Shown: positions 34,355 through 43,932 of the stretch, in pieces
How positions within the stretch are numbered: the stretch's first letter is position 1
How the letters are laid out: every line of letters starts with the position of its first letter
NCBI GenBank assembly: GCA_049966155.1
Contig: JBMFVE010000003.1
Coordinates: 192,837 to 256,836 of the forward strand
Origin: JBMFVE01 sp049966155
GTDB lineage: Bacteria > Bacteroidota > Ignavibacteria > Kryptoniales > JAKASW01
DNA length: 64,000 nt
Direction: 5' to 3'
The notes under the pieces: model-generated
What the model saw: only the letters and a program-made list of their open reading frames with translations
The model's database searches: none
What the model was told of the DNA's origin: nothing
Made by a program: the position numbers and the translations under genes

Positions 34355-35212
34355 ATGGAGAAGTTTACGATTGCAATAGGGCAAATAAAACCGAGGCTTG
34401 GCGATTTAAAATGGAATATGGAGCATCATCTTGAAGTAGCTGAGGAAGCTTCGAGCAAGGGTGCGTCAATGATTTTATTCCCTGAGCTAAGCTTAACCGG
34501 ATACTCGATTCGTGATTTGAACTCTGAGCTCGCCCTTTCCCCTGAAGACAGCTATTTTTCTCCATTAAGGGACATTAGTAAAAAAATATCCGTTGCTGTC
34601 GGATCGGTTACAATTGATGAATCATACGCAATTAGGAATTCTCTTCTTTATTTTGAAGATGGCATTCTCAAGCATATCCATCATAAGGTCTATTTGCCAA
34701 CTTATGGAATGTTTGAGGAACAGCGGTATTTTTTGCCCGGCAAGAATGTTGAGGTATTTGACACAAAGTTTGGAAAACTTGGAATGTTAATTTGTGAAGA
34801 TTTGTGGCATATTTCTCTGCCATATTTGCTCGCTGTACAGGGCGCTAAATTAATTGTTGGTTCAGCTGCCAGTCCCACGAAACTATCGGGTAAAGCACAT
34901 CCAGATGATGTTGAAATGCATTCCGGTTATAATGTCAATAGCGAGCAGCACAAAAGCTTTGCTCGATTATTAAGCCTGTATCTTGCGTTCGCAAATAGAG
35001 TTGGGTTTGAAGATGGAGTCAATTTCTGGGGGGGGTCGGAAGTGGTTTCGCCGCACGGTGAGGTATTGACACGTGGAAATTTGATTGAGGAGCAAACTAT
35101 TTATGCAGAAGTGGACATGAACGAGGTTCGGCGTGCAAGATTATTTGCAAGGCATTTTCTGGATGAGGATCCGAAATTGGTTTTGAATCATTTGAATAAG
35201 CTCGGATATTAA
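34355..35212 (+). CDS. carbon-nitrogen hydrolase (nitrilase superfamily, NadE-glutaminase-like)
   Basis: 285 residues from the ATG at 34355, supported by GAGGAG 7 nt upstream; the frame extends back to 34283 but would overlap the TPM gene. The catalytic triad is clear: Glu in FPELSLTGY, Lys in HHKVYLPTYG, Cys in LICEDLW. The LTGYSIRDL context resembles the glutaminase domain of glutamine-dependent NAD synthetase, but no synthetase domain follows, so it is a stand-alone amidase of unknown substrate. Confidence 0.9.
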   Translation: MEKFTIAIGQIKPRLGDLKWNMEHHLEVAEEASSKGASMILFPELSLTGYSIRDLNSELALSPEDSYFSPLRDISKKISVAVGSVTIDESYAIRNSLLYFEDGILKHIHHKVYLPTYGMFEEQRYFLPGKNVEVFDTKFGKLGMLICEDLWHISLPYLLAVQGAKLIVGSAASPTKLSGKAHPDDVEMHSGYNVNSEQHKSFARLLSLYLAFANRVGFEDGVNFWGGSEVVSPHGEVLTRGNLIEEQTIYAEVDMNEVRRARLFARHFLDEDPKLVLNHLNKLGY

Positions 35213-35355
35213 GAGATTTTCGGAAGTTCAGGTATCCATTATACAATGAAGTCGCGTATAATTTGCCCCGCTTTCTGGATAAAAAGGCGCTCTTCGTTGC
35301 CTTGCAACTGCACGGCTGTGATGGTAAATTATTTTAGAAAAGGAGGAAGTTGGAT

Positions 35356-36216
35356 ATGAAAAACACTGTGAAAACAGTGTTCCTGATGACCTTGATGATG
35401 GTTTTGTTTTTATTCATCGGGGACTTAATCGGTGGAAAAACCGGCATGACCTATGCTTTTGTTATAAGTCTTGCTATGAATTTTTTTGCTTATTGGTTCT
35501 CAGATAAAATGGTTTTAATGAGTTACCGGGCACGGGAAGTTACTGAAGCCGAACAACCGAGGCTGTATGCGATTGTGCACCGTTTGGCAAGCAAAGCAGA
35601 TATCCCCATGCCAAAGCTATATATTATTCCCAGTGAAACACCCAATGCTTTTGCAACTGGCCGGAATCCACAGCATGCTGCAGTTGCGGTAACGGAAGGC
35701 ATAATGCGCCTGGTTAATGAAGATGAGCTTGAAGCTGTAATTGGCCATGAACTTTCGCACGTTTTGCATCGCGATATACTGATTTCGACAATTGTAGCAA
35801 CATTTGCAGGTGCGATAACTTACATTGCGCAAATGTTGAGCTGGTCAATGTTTTTCTTTGGCGGAAGGGGACGCGATGATGACAATGGTTCTTTGATAGG
35901 TGAGCTTTTTGTGATAATAGTAGCGCCAATTGCTGCTACGTTGATTCAGCTTGCAATATCGAGGTCAAGGGAATATAAAGCAGATGAAGGTGGTGCACGT
36001 CTTTCTATGAAGCCTCTCTCACTGGCAAGTGCATTAAGGAAATTAGAAAAAGGGAATGAAGCGATTCCGATGCAGGCTCAACCATCCACGGCTCACCTCT
36101 TTATTATGAATCCGCTCAGTGGGAGAAGTTTCGCAAAATTATTTAGCACGCATCCACCAACCGAAGAAAGGATTGCGCGCCTGGAAGCCTTAGCAGCAGG
36201 TAGAAATCTGTACTGA
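35356..36216 (+). CDS. htpX: HtpX-family membrane zinc metalloprotease
   Basis: 286 residues from the ATG at 35356, which has AGGAGG 9 nt upstream (a TTG 6 nt earlier is also in frame). Two N-terminal membrane helices are followed by the zinc site HELSHVLHRD, two further helices and the third ligand region SRSREYKADEGGARL. HtpX degrades misfolded inner-membrane proteins under stress. The length and motif order match the family. It stands apart from its neighbours (143 nt upstream without a gene). Confidence 0.95.
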   Translation: MKNTVKTVFLMTLMMVLFLFIGDLIGGKTGMTYAFVISLAMNFFAYWFSDKMVLMSYRAREVTEAEQPRLYAIVHRLASKADIPMPKLYIIPSETPNAFATGRNPQHAAVAVTEGIMRLVNEDELEAVIGHELSHVLHRDILISTIVATFAGAITYIAQMLSWSMFFFGGRGRDDDNGSLIGELFVIIVAPIAATLIQLAISRSREYKADEGGARLSMKPLSLASALRKLEKGNEAIPMQAQPSTAHLFIMNPLSGRSFAKLFSTHPPTEERIARLEALAAGRNLY

Positions 36217-36240
36217 TAACCTCAAAATAACTGGAGTGTT

Positions 36241-37524
36241 ATGGAAACCGCTACTTATAAAGAACCGGCCCCAATAGCCGATAGGGAAAATCCATTTGAA
36301 TCTATGATGCAGCGTTTTGATGTGGCTGCTGAAATACTTGAACTTGAAAGAGGGGTTTACGAATACCTGAAGACCCCTGTAAAGCAGGTAATAGTTTCCA
36401 TTCCAATTCAAATGGATAATGGTGAGATAGAAGTTTTTGAAGGATACAGGGTTATTCATAATGATGCATTGGGCCCTTCAAAGGGCGGTATAAGGTACGC
36501 TCCCGACCTGACGCTTGATGAAGTCAAAGCGCTGGCTGCATGGATGACCTGGAAATGCTCCATTGCAAATATCCCGTTTGGCGGTGCTAAGGGGGGTGTA
36601 AAATGCGATCCGGCAAAACTCACCGCAGTAGAGCTTGAAAAAATTACAAGGCGCTTTACTGCAAATATGCTGGATATTTTTGGTCCCGATAAAGATGTTC
36701 CTGCTCCTGACATGAACACAAACGAACAAATAATGGCATGGATTATGGACACATATAGCATGCATGTCAGGAGGACAGAAACAGCGGTAGTCACAGGCAA
36801 GCCACTTATCATCGGAGGATCACTTGGCCGAAAGGAAGCAACCGGCAGGGGGGTTATGGTTGTAACTCTGGCTGCCATGGGGAAGTTAGGGCTTAACCCC
36901 AGACAAACCACCTGCGCTGTCCAGGGATTTGGAAACGTTGGATCAGTTTCTGCGAAACTGTTGAGTGAACAGGGGATTAAAGTAATTGCCATCAGTGACA
37001 TTAGCGGTGGTTATTACAACAAAAAAGGAATTGACATTAACAAGGCAATTGAATGGGTTCAGAAAAATCGGGTTCTGGATGGGAGTGGCATTGGGGACAG
37101 GATTTCCAACGAAGACCTTCTTGAGCTTGATGTTGATGTCCTTGTACCTGCCGCGAAGGAAGATCAAATTACAGCAAAAAATGCATCCAGGATAAAAGCC
37201 AAGATCATTTCGGAAGGAGCGAATGGGCCCACAACAGCCAAAGCTGATCCAATACTTGATGAAAAGGGGATTCTTGTTATCCCTGATATACTGGCCAATG
37301 CAGGGGGGGTTACAGTGAGCTACTTTGAATGGGTTCAGGACCGGCAGGGTTTTTTCTGGACGCTTGACAGAGTTAATCGCAGACTGGAGAGAATGATGCA
37401 TGAATCGTTCCACAATGTTTTCTCCACAGCTGAAAAGTATAAGGTTTCATTACGTCTGGGAGCCTATATTCTCGCTATTGACAAAGTGGCAAAAACTTTG
37501 AAGATCCGCGGAATATATGCATAA
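36241..37524 (+). CDS. gdhA: glutamate dehydrogenase (Glu/Leu/Phe/Val family)
   Basis: 427 residues, close to the hexameric small-type enzyme. It interconverts glutamate with 2-oxoglutarate and ammonia using NAD(P). The substrate domain has GGIRYAP, the catalytic-Lys loop PFGGAKGGVKCDP and DVPAPDMNTNEQIMAW. The nucleotide domain has the glycine-rich GFGNVGSVSA and the later NAGGVTVSYFEW. Cofactor preference is not decided by what I can see. A GGAG precedes the ATG. The next gene overlaps its stop (TAATG). Confidence 0.96.
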   Translation: METATYKEPAPIADRENPFESMMQRFDVAAEILELERGVYEYLKTPVKQVIVSIPIQMDNGEIEVFEGYRVIHNDALGPSKGGIRYAPDLTLDEVKALAAWMTWKCSIANIPFGGAKGGVKCDPAKLTAVELEKITRRFTANMLDIFGPDKDVPAPDMNTNEQIMAWIMDTYSMHVRRTETAVVTGKPLIIGGSLGRKEATGRGVMVVTLAAMGKLGLNPRQTTCAVQGFGNVGSVSAKLLSEQGIKVIAISDISGGYYNKKGIDINKAIEWVQKNRVLDGSGIGDRISNEDLLELDVDVLVPAAKEDQITAKNASRIKAKIISEGANGPTTAKADPILDEKGILVIPDILANAGGVTVSYFEWVQDRQGFFWTLDRVNRRLERMMHESFHNVFSTAEKYKVSLRLGAYILAIDKVAKTLKIRGIYA

Positions 37525-38147
37525 TGAACCCCCGACACAGATTTGCTTTAGTTATCTTTGTCTTTTCAGTCCCTTTATTTCAATCCTGTGAACTTCAAGC
37601 GCAGATTCGAAGCAATCTTAGAATTTTTACTGCACAGGCAGATTCATTTGTAACGACTGCACTGGAAATTGTAAAAAGTAAAAATGTAGGTGTAATTAGT
37701 ATTAAATTTGACTCGACTGAGACGGGAAATTTCATAAAGCAAAAATTCCTTGAAAGGGCATTAATTGAGCACCTGACCATTATGTCAGATGGTTATGCTG
37801 ACACGGCTGTTCTGGCAGCTATATCAGTCCCGTTGATGGCGGTAAGTTACTCTTCTCCAGTAGCATCACACCTGTTTGGAAGTTCAGAAGTGGTACGTAC
37901 TGTGAGATCATCTTATAGCCTCAATCTTTTGAGGAATTCTAAATTTATTTTTGCTCGTACGTTTTCATATGAAACGTCGGATACTGTCCCGGACGCAGAA
38001 ATCAGGTCACTGGAAGTTGGCGAATACAACTTTGTTCATGGCAGCATATTATCAAAAAGCATTTTCAATGATGTCATTCAACCCCTTCTTTTCGCCGGAG
38101 CTGCAGCTGTCGTAGTTTACTTGTTTTTTGTTTTAAGAGGTGGATAA
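37524..38147 (+). CDS. hypothetical exported protein with C-terminal membrane helix
   Basis: 207 residues. An N-terminal signal (about 6-24) ends near LQAQ; a Cys at residue 22 (FQSCE) is not in a canonical lipobox. The middle shows alternating hydrophobic residues, and a single C-terminal helix (about 185-204, LLFAGAAAVVVYLFF) is followed by RGG. I do not recognise a family. The ATG overlaps the gdhA stop, and bamD begins at the base after its stop, so all three are probably co-transcribed. A link with envelope assembly is possible but unproven. Confidence 0.75.
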   Translation: MNPRHRFALVIFVFSVPLFQSCELQAQIRSNLRIFTAQADSFVTTALEIVKSKNVGVISIKFDSTETGNFIKQKFLERALIEHLTIMSDGYADTAVLAAISVPLMAVSYSSPVASHLFGSSEVVRTVRSSYSLNLLRNSKFIFARTFSYETSDTVPDAEIRSLEVGEYNFVHGSILSKSIFNDVIQPLLFAGAAAVVVYLFFVLRGG

Positions 38148-38909
38148 ATGTATCTGAAACGAATCTTCTTTTTGTTTTTATTCCTGGTCAGTATCGAACT
38201 CGTGTCATGTTCCTCTACAAAGGAAGTGTTTGCTCCAGATGCAGAGGGTTATTTTAGAAGAGGAATGGAATTATATAATGATGAAGATTATGTGAAAGCT
38301 AAAGACGACTTTGATATTGTAATAAAACAATTTCCTGCCAGTGAGTATGCCGACAGTGCACAATTTTTTCTGGCACAAACTTATTATAAACGTGGAGAAT
38401 ATTTAACAGCTGCATTTGAGTTTGAAAATGTGAGTCGAAATTATCCCACTTCCAGGCTTTTACCTGAGGCTCGGTTTAATATTGCGCTTTGCTATGCAGC
38501 TCGTTCCCCACGTCCACAGCTTGATCAGGAGAACACAAAAAAAGCTATCGAAGCCTTTCAAACGTTCATTGATTATTATCCAACCAGCAACCTTGTAGGT
38601 GAAGCTGAAAAGCAAATTCAGGAATTGCGAAACAAACTTGCAAAAAAGAACCTTGAAATTGCTCAGTTGTACTACACGATGGGCTACTACAAGGCTGCCA
38701 TCATTTATTTTGATGTTATTTTAAATGAGTATCATGATTCTGATGTTGCAGATCAAGCAGCTCTGGGAAAGGTGCGTGCACTTCTGGAAAGGCATCGCCG
38801 TGATGATGCGCGAGCTGCCCTGGAAAAGTTTTATACAATGTTTCCGAATTCAAAGTTGAAATCAGATGCCGACAGGTTGGCTGAAGGTTTACAGCTGACG
38901 ATGAAGTAG
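38148..38909 (+). CDS. bamD: outer-membrane assembly lipoprotein BamD
   Basis: 253 residues. A lipoprotein signal with lipobox LVSC puts the acylated Cys at residue 21. The mature part is a series of TPR repeats with the family pattern YFRRGMELYNDEDYVKA, F-P-x-S-E-Y-A-D-S-A, and YYTMGYYKAAIIYF. BamD is the essential lipoprotein of the BAM complex, binding the BamA POTRA domains in the periplasm. An Omp85 protein is encoded at the other end of the window; whether it is the partner is not known. Confidence 0.92.
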   Translation: MYLKRIFFLFLFLVSIELVSCSSTKEVFAPDAEGYFRRGMELYNDEDYVKAKDDFDIVIKQFPASEYADSAQFFLAQTYYKRGEYLTAAFEFENVSRNYPTSRLLPEARFNIALCYAARSPRPQLDQENTKKAIEAFQTFIDYYPTSNLVGEAEKQIQELRNKLAKKNLEIAQLYYTMGYYKAAIIYFDVILNEYHDSDVADQAALGKVRALLERHRRDDARAALEKFYTMFPNSKLKSDADRLAEGLQLTMK

Positions 38910-38953
38910 TGCAATTTAAGCGATTTTTAGCGTGATAAAGGACTAAGAAGTAC

Positions 38954-39463
38954 ATGCTTCATGAGGATGAATATTCCCATGGCAAGTTCGTGAAGGATTC
39001 TCAGGTTGAAATGGTAGAGCTGGTCTTACCAAACGATACAAATCAGCTCGGCAACCTTCTCGGTGGAAGGCTAATGCATTGGATTGATATAGCAGCTGCA
39101 GTCGCAGCCAGTCGACACTCAAACCATATCTGTGTTACAGCTGCGGTTGATGAAATTAATTTTTTTGAACCTATTAGACTTGGTGAACTTGTAATTCTGA
39201 AATCAAGCGTGAACAGGGTGTTTCGCACATCCATGGAAGTTGGGGTCAAGGTTTTTTCCGAAAATCCGTTAACCGGCGAACGGAAGCACTGTAATTCAGC
39301 GTACCTGACATTTGTAAGTATTGATAAGAACGGGAAGCCTGTGATATCTCGACCTGTTTTACCCGAGACAGCGGACGAGAAAAGGCGGTATGAACAGGCA
39401 TTGTTCAGGAGAGACCAGAGATTAAAGCACAGGGAAGAATCGAAGCGAATCTGGCAGAGCTAA
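38954..39463 (+). CDS. acyl-CoA thioesterase (hotdog fold, YciA/BACH-like)
   Basis: 169 residues, one hotdog domain. The motif PNDTNQLGNLLGGRLMHWID contains the catalytic Asn/Asp region and the long helix of the YciA/BFIT group. The later AVDEINFFEPIRLGE and RKHCNSAYLTFVSID follow the same fold. It hydrolyses acyl-CoA in the cytoplasm; chain-length preference cannot be judged. A C-terminal basic helix (RRDQRLKHREESKR) extends beyond the core. Confidence 0.9.
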   Translation: MLHEDEYSHGKFVKDSQVEMVELVLPNDTNQLGNLLGGRLMHWIDIAAAVAASRHSNHICVTAAVDEINFFEPIRLGELVILKSSVNRVFRTSMEVGVKVFSENPLTGERKHCNSAYLTFVSIDKNGKPVISRPVLPETADEKRRYEQALFRRDQRLKHREESKRIWQS

Positions 39464-39488
39464 TTCGATCTGGAGAACTTTTACATTT

Positions 39489-41654
39489 ATGTTTAGTTGC
39501 CTGTCGGTTTTAAAGATTTTTCGTCAACGGACATTCTTTCAGAGTTTGCTTGCCTTTTATGTATGTATAGTTGTTCATCCTTCAATTACAGTTGCGCAGA
39601 TACATTCACCTGTGTTCAGGGCAGTTGAAATCCAGGCAGCGCTATCGTCTTTCACTCAAATTGCAGTTGGAAATTTTAACGGGAAAACCGGTCTGGCTGC
39701 TATCTCCAACCGGAGCAAGCTGCTTTATTTATTTGAACCTGACTCTCTTGAAAACCTTATAGTATCCAATGTTGTAAGTCTTCCAGATACTCCAGTTGCA
39801 ATTTCAGTTGGGAAAGAAATAACAGGATTGGACGGTGACGTAGTAAAGCCTGCCAATGATAAGATTGCAGTCCTTTTAAAGTCTCATCTGGTGACGCTTG
39901 TTTCATTTGAAAGTAATGGCAATCCGATGCTTTTAAAACCGGCAAAAACTGATAATTTTTGCGATCGTATAGCTGCAGTAGACATGGAAGCAAGCGGAGA
40001 GGTTGATGTAATTACTTACGGCAGATTTGCACCCGGCATCAATGTCAATAAGAATATTCACGGCGTAAGACTCCAGGACGCAATTAAGGTTAAAGGAATC
40101 CTTTCAGAATTGCCACTGAATGGGCTTGCATTTGCGGATTTGAACGGCGACCTTGTGCCAGATCTGGTTGCACTTGATTGGGTGAGCAGGCGGTTTATGA
40201 TCTTTTATGCCAGGGGGGACGGAACATTTTCTCAGCCCGTTGTTTTTCCCTTAAAAGGTGAGCCTTCGACACTATCGATTGCGGATCTCTTTGAAAATGG
40301 GTATCCTGACATAATAATTGGATATGAGCGATCACCCAGAATAGACATTTATTCTGGTGACGGGGCAGGCAGGTTTTATTTTCGCAGCAGCTTAACTGCC
40401 GCAGGGCCAGTTACATCATTTGAAATTGCAGATTTTACAGGGGATGGTGTAAAAGACATTGTTGCCTTCAGCAAGGTAGAACACGAGATTACTGCTTTTG
40501 GATTTAATCCACTTACCAATCGTTTTGAGTACGCTGGAACATTTGGCACAGGCTATGGATTTAGTTCGTTTGTTCCATTTTATTTTTCCGGAAGAGTTCG
40601 TGCTGATTTAGTTGGGGTAAGCACTGGAAGAAATGCGTTTAAGATCTTTAAGTCAACTTTCTCATTTATTAAAAGTCCAGTTTTACTTTTTCCTGTGCCA
40701 GCTAATCCTGTTGTTATGTCGCTATGTTCATCGGACACACTTGGTTTTACAGTGGTAGGCTGTCAAAGCGGGTTTGTTACAGCAGGAGTATTTAATATAG
40801 TTCCTCCCGGCGATGTGATCTATCAAAGTGACTTTGATACAGAAAGTGAACCCGGTTTAATTGCAATAAATTGCAGAAAGAGCCTCTCGGCTGTATTGTG
40901 GTATAAGAAAGCTGACATGATATCATATTACACTCTTGACAGAACTTTCAAGAAGAGCTCAAAAATTATTTTACAGACGCCTTTTCCTCCTTTAACGGGA
41001 AAAGCAGCATGGCTGGGAGATTCACTTGTGATTTCTGCAGTGTATGATAATTTGATTGACAGTACACTTGGTGTCTCTCTATATCGTTATCTGGCTCCCA
41101 GGAACGACTTTATTGAAGAAGTACATCAGTTCCCACGTTTGCACAGGACAATAGATCTTGGTGTGACTATTCTCCCGGAACCTGTACTCTGGACAGTTAC
41201 CCGGTTGGAAATGGATAGCTTAAGTTTTGCTGCCAGGGAGTTGAATTCTAAATTGAGTTATCATATCAATATTCGAGGCACAAATGTTAGACTTTTTGAT
41301 TTTTTGAGTGACACATCTATGCTTGCTTTGATAGGTGATAGTACAGGTCTGAAGTTATCTCGATTCTGGATCAATCACAAAAAAGTTGCTTACAAATTTT
41401 TAGGTCAGTTCCCCGGAGAGGAGTTTAATACAACAATTGTTAAAGTTGATTGCATGGATTCTGTTTTTTATGCTGGAATTTTTTCTGAAGAAGGTAATGT
41501 GTTAAAGCTTTATTCTTTATCAACTGATGGGATTAAGCTGTTGAGATCGTGGCATATTGATTTTATTCCGTCAGATTTTGCAGTTTCAGGAAAACTGCGA
41601 AGGGTTTTTTTGCTCAACAAAAGTGAGGCCTGGATTGCAGTTTATTCTTTTTGA
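39489..41654 (+). CDS. secreted FG-GAP/VCBS-repeat protein
   Basis: 721 residues. A signal peptide (about 18-36, ending TVAQ) is followed by beta-propeller-type repeats with calcium-binding loops. Recognisable copies are FADLNGDLVPDLVAL, IADLFENGYPDIIIGY and IADFTGDGVKDIVAFS, and the rest has the same strand pattern with weaker loops. Such proteins are usually surface or extracellular. No C-terminal sorting domain is visible. The next gene, a secreted protease, overlaps its 3' end, so the two are co-transcribed and may act together at the surface. Specific function is unknown. Confidence 0.85.
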   Translation: MFSCLSVLKIFRQRTFFQSLLAFYVCIVVHPSITVAQIHSPVFRAVEIQAALSSFTQIAVGNFNGKTGLAAISNRSKLLYLFEPDSLENLIVSNVVSLPDTPVAISVGKEITGLDGDVVKPANDKIAVLLKSHLVTLVSFESNGNPMLLKPAKTDNFCDRIAAVDMEASGEVDVITYGRFAPGINVNKNIHGVRLQDAIKVKGILSELPLNGLAFADLNGDLVPDLVALDWVSRRFMIFYARGDGTFSQPVVFPLKGEPSTLSIADLFENGYPDIIIGYERSPRIDIYSGDGAGRFYFRSSLTAAGPVTSFEIADFTGDGVKDIVAFSKVEHEITAFGFNPLTNRFEYAGTFGTGYGFSSFVPFYFSGRVRADLVGVSTGRNAFKIFKSTFSFIKSPVLLFPVPANPVVMSLCSSDTLGFTVVGCQSGFVTAGVFNIVPPGDVIYQSDFDTESEPGLIAINCRKSLSAVLWYKKADMISYYTLDRTFKKSSKIILQTPFPPLTGKAAWLGDSLVISAVYDNLIDSTLGVSLYRYLAPRNDFIEEVHQFPRLHRTIDLGVTILPEPVLWTVTRLEMDSLSFAARELNSKLSYHINIRGTNVRLFDFLSDTSMLALIGDSTGLKLSRFWINHKKVAYKFLGQFPGEEFNTTIVKVDCMDSVFYAGIFSEEGNVLKLYSLSTDGIKLLRSWHIDFIPSDFAVSGKLRRVFLLNKSEAWIAVYSF

Positions 41655-43293
41655 ATTATTATTTGCTTTATTTGCTATAACTGAACTTTTTGCAGGCCAG
41701 AGAGATGTTATGGATGTTGCCCGACAGTTCTTTCATAGTTATAATGTTAAAGAGTATAACAAATGCGGATTTCACATTCTGGCAACATATTACAGCATGC
41801 CATCTGCAAATCAATCGACAAAAGCGGCTCTTCAAACAAGGCCGTTAAACGACACAAGCATTGTCAGTCCATCAGGAAAATTTAGAATACATTTCGACAC
41901 TTCCGGAGTTAATCAGCCTTTCTTGGTTGATTCAACTGGACAGAAAATAGCGGGAACTACAACTGCTTTTGTGGATTCAGTTGCACAAATATGTGACTAT
42001 GTTTATTACACGGAAGTAGATTCTCTTGGATATCCGCCGCCTCCATCTGATAGTGGTGCTGGTGGGGGTAATGAGTACGATATTTATATACAGAATCTGG
42101 AGCCAGGTATGTATGGGTATACCGACTGGGATGAATCCAGACCAATTATAATGAGAAAAAATGCCACCTATGCTGCATGGATGGTTATCGACAATTTGTT
42201 TTCATCTTCGTATACAAAAGGTGTTGCAGCAATTAAGGTAACAATTGCCCATGAGTTTCATCATGGAATACAAATTGGCAACTATGGACTGTGGGGAAAC
42301 GATTTGTATTTTTACGAGCTGACATCTACCTGGATAGAACAGGTTGTTTATCCAGAAATTAAAGATTATTATCAATACCTGCCAAATTTTTTTGCCAATC
42401 CAGGGAGGCCATTTAACGAGTATAGAATAAATACTTACGCAGGTTATGAACGGTGTATTTACGGCATATTTGTTCAGCAAGACTATGGGCTCAACATGAT
42501 GAGAACCATATGGACTTATATGAGCGGTGAACCTTCAATTCCTGCTATTGAGGATGCTTTTAATGGGATAAGCGTTTCACCCGCTTTCATGTTTACACTT
42601 TTCGCAAGGACAAACTATTTCACAGGTTATCGTTCAACCAAGGCGAGCTATTTTGCGACCAGACCGTATCTTGAGGCTCCATCATATCCTCTGGTGGCTA
42701 TCAAAGGGACTGCCTTTTTTACAGGTGATGAAATCTTATTTGGGAGCAGTACCATGCGTTTAAGTGAGGCTTACTATCAAATAATTGGTCAAACCGATAC
42801 ACTCACCGTGGTGATTGCTAACACAAACTTCAAGGCTGCTGCTGATTTTGACACTACAGCTTTCCCTTATTCGTTAACTATATCCATGGCGGGTGCCAAC
42901 TGCCTCCAGAGATTGGAAGGGGGTTACTGCCTTGGCTTTGAAGTTTCCGATATTACCAGTTGGGGGGTGATTCCACTTATACCTCAGGGAATGACTGTGG
43001 CCAACCAGAACTTGCCTTTCCCTCAACCCTTCAATCCTTTCCGTCAGGTTGAAAATATACCTGTTCCGTTGGGGATTTCCTCTCCTATGGTCGAAATTTA
43101 TGATATTTCTGGAAGGTTATTAAGGCGAATAACTGGTGTCGATAATGTTGTAACTTATCCAAATGGGAGGTACCTTCTTTGGGATGGCAAAGACGATCAC
43201 GGGAAAACCTTAAATAATGGAGTTTATATTTACATTGTCACTGATGGAAGGAATACTAATATCACTGGTAAAATTGCTATTGTGAGGAAATAA
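41635..43293 (+). CDS. secreted putative zinc metalloprotease (MXAN_6640-like) with FlgD/T9SS-type C-terminal domain
   Basis: About 552 residues from a TTG at 41635, which has GAGG 6 nt upstream and opens directly into a signal peptide ending TELFAG. A GTG at 41623 and an ATG at 41557 are in frame too but add non-signal sequence. The zinc motif is IAHEFHHGIQ, with a likely third ligand Glu in YELTSTWIE, the spacing of MXAN_6640-type proteases. The last about 90 residues (PFPQPFNPFRQ, then VEIYDISGRLLR and WDGKDDHGKTLNNGVYIY) are the FlgD-like or type-A C-terminal module used for secretion in FCB bacteria. It overlaps the FG-GAP gene by about 20 nt. Confidence 0.85.
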   Translation: MQFILFELLFALFAITELFAGQRDVMDVARQFFHSYNVKEYNKCGFHILATYYSMPSANQSTKAALQTRPLNDTSIVSPSGKFRIHFDTSGVNQPFLVDSTGQKIAGTTTAFVDSVAQICDYVYYTEVDSLGYPPPPSDSGAGGGNEYDIYIQNLEPGMYGYTDWDESRPIIMRKNATYAAWMVIDNLFSSSYTKGVAAIKVTIAHEFHHGIQIGNYGLWGNDLYFYELTSTWIEQVVYPEIKDYYQYLPNFFANPGRPFNEYRINTYAGYERCIYGIFVQQDYGLNMMRTIWTYMSGEPSIPAIEDAFNGISVSPAFMFTLFARTNYFTGYRSTKASYFATRPYLEAPSYPLVAIKGTAFFTGDEILFGSSTMRLSEAYYQIIGQTDTLTVVIANTNFKAAADFDTTAFPYSLTISMAGANCLQRLEGGYCLGFEVSDITSWGVIPLIPQGMTVANQNLPFPQPFNPFRQVENIPVPLGISSPMVEIYDISGRLLRRITGVDNVVTYPNGRYLLWDGKDDHGKTLNNGVYIYIVTDGRNTNITGKIAIVRK

Positions 43294-43932
43294 GTGAAAC
43301 TTGTTGGTGAAAACTTAAAAAAAGTCTTCAATCGGAGAATCGTGTTTGAAAATATCTCTTTTGTTGTTGAATCCGGCCAAAGTTTGTCAATTACTGGACC
43401 AAATGGGAGCGGGAAGTCGACTATCTCAAAAATCATTTGTGGCTTGCTTAGCGCAACTGCAGGGAAAATTGAGTACCAGGACGGTACAGAAAAAATACCT
43501 AGAGAAGACTTTCATAAGCACATAGGCTTTGTTGCTCCATACCTGGAGCTATATGGTGAGTTCACGGCTCTGGAAAATCTAATAATAGAAGGCAAAGCAA
43601 GGGGATTAAGGAACGTGGAAGAAAAGGCTTCTGAAATTTTAATGCAAGTTGGATTGTTTAATAGAAGAAACGATGAAGTTAGAGGATTTTCATCCGGAAT
43701 GAAGCAACGCATGAAATACGCTTCCGCGCTAATTCACGATCCGCAAATTCTTTTACTGGATGAACCCATGGCCAATCTTGATGAGGCAGGAATGAAAATG
43801 GTACTGGATTTAATTGACACTTTCAAGAAAGATAAAATCCTGATAGTTGCAACTAACGATCCTGCGGAAGCAGAGATAGGAAACATAAGAATAAAGCTCC
43901 AGAAAAGTTTAGGTGATCCAGATGGAAAGTAA
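43294..43932 (+). CDS. ABC transporter ATPase subunit (CcmA-like)
   Basis: 212 residues, GTG start directly after the protease stop. It has Walker A GPNGSGKST, the signature RGFSSGMKQRMKYA, Walker B ILLLDEP and the D-loop. The short length and the context IICGLLSATAGKI resemble CcmA, which powers haem delivery for cytochrome c maturation, but no permease (CcmB/CcmC) is adjacent. It could instead serve another small exporter. Its 3' end overlaps the copA start, suggesting translational coupling to the copper ATPase gene. Confidence 0.82.
   Translation: MKLVGENLKKVFNRRIVFENISFVVESGQSLSITGPNGSGKSTISKIICGLLSATAGKIEYQDGTEKIPREDFHKHIGFVAPYLELYGEFTALENLIIEGKARGLRNVEEKASEILMQVGLFNRRNDEVRGFSSGMKQRMKYASALIHDPQILLLDEPMANLDEAGMKMVLDLIDTFKKDKILIVATNDPAEAEIGNIRIKLQKSLGDPDGK

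Noticed and set aside
36456..37001. 181-codon minus-strand frame inside gdhA
   Set aside because: Pro/Ser-rich antisense shadow of a conserved gene with clear motifs.
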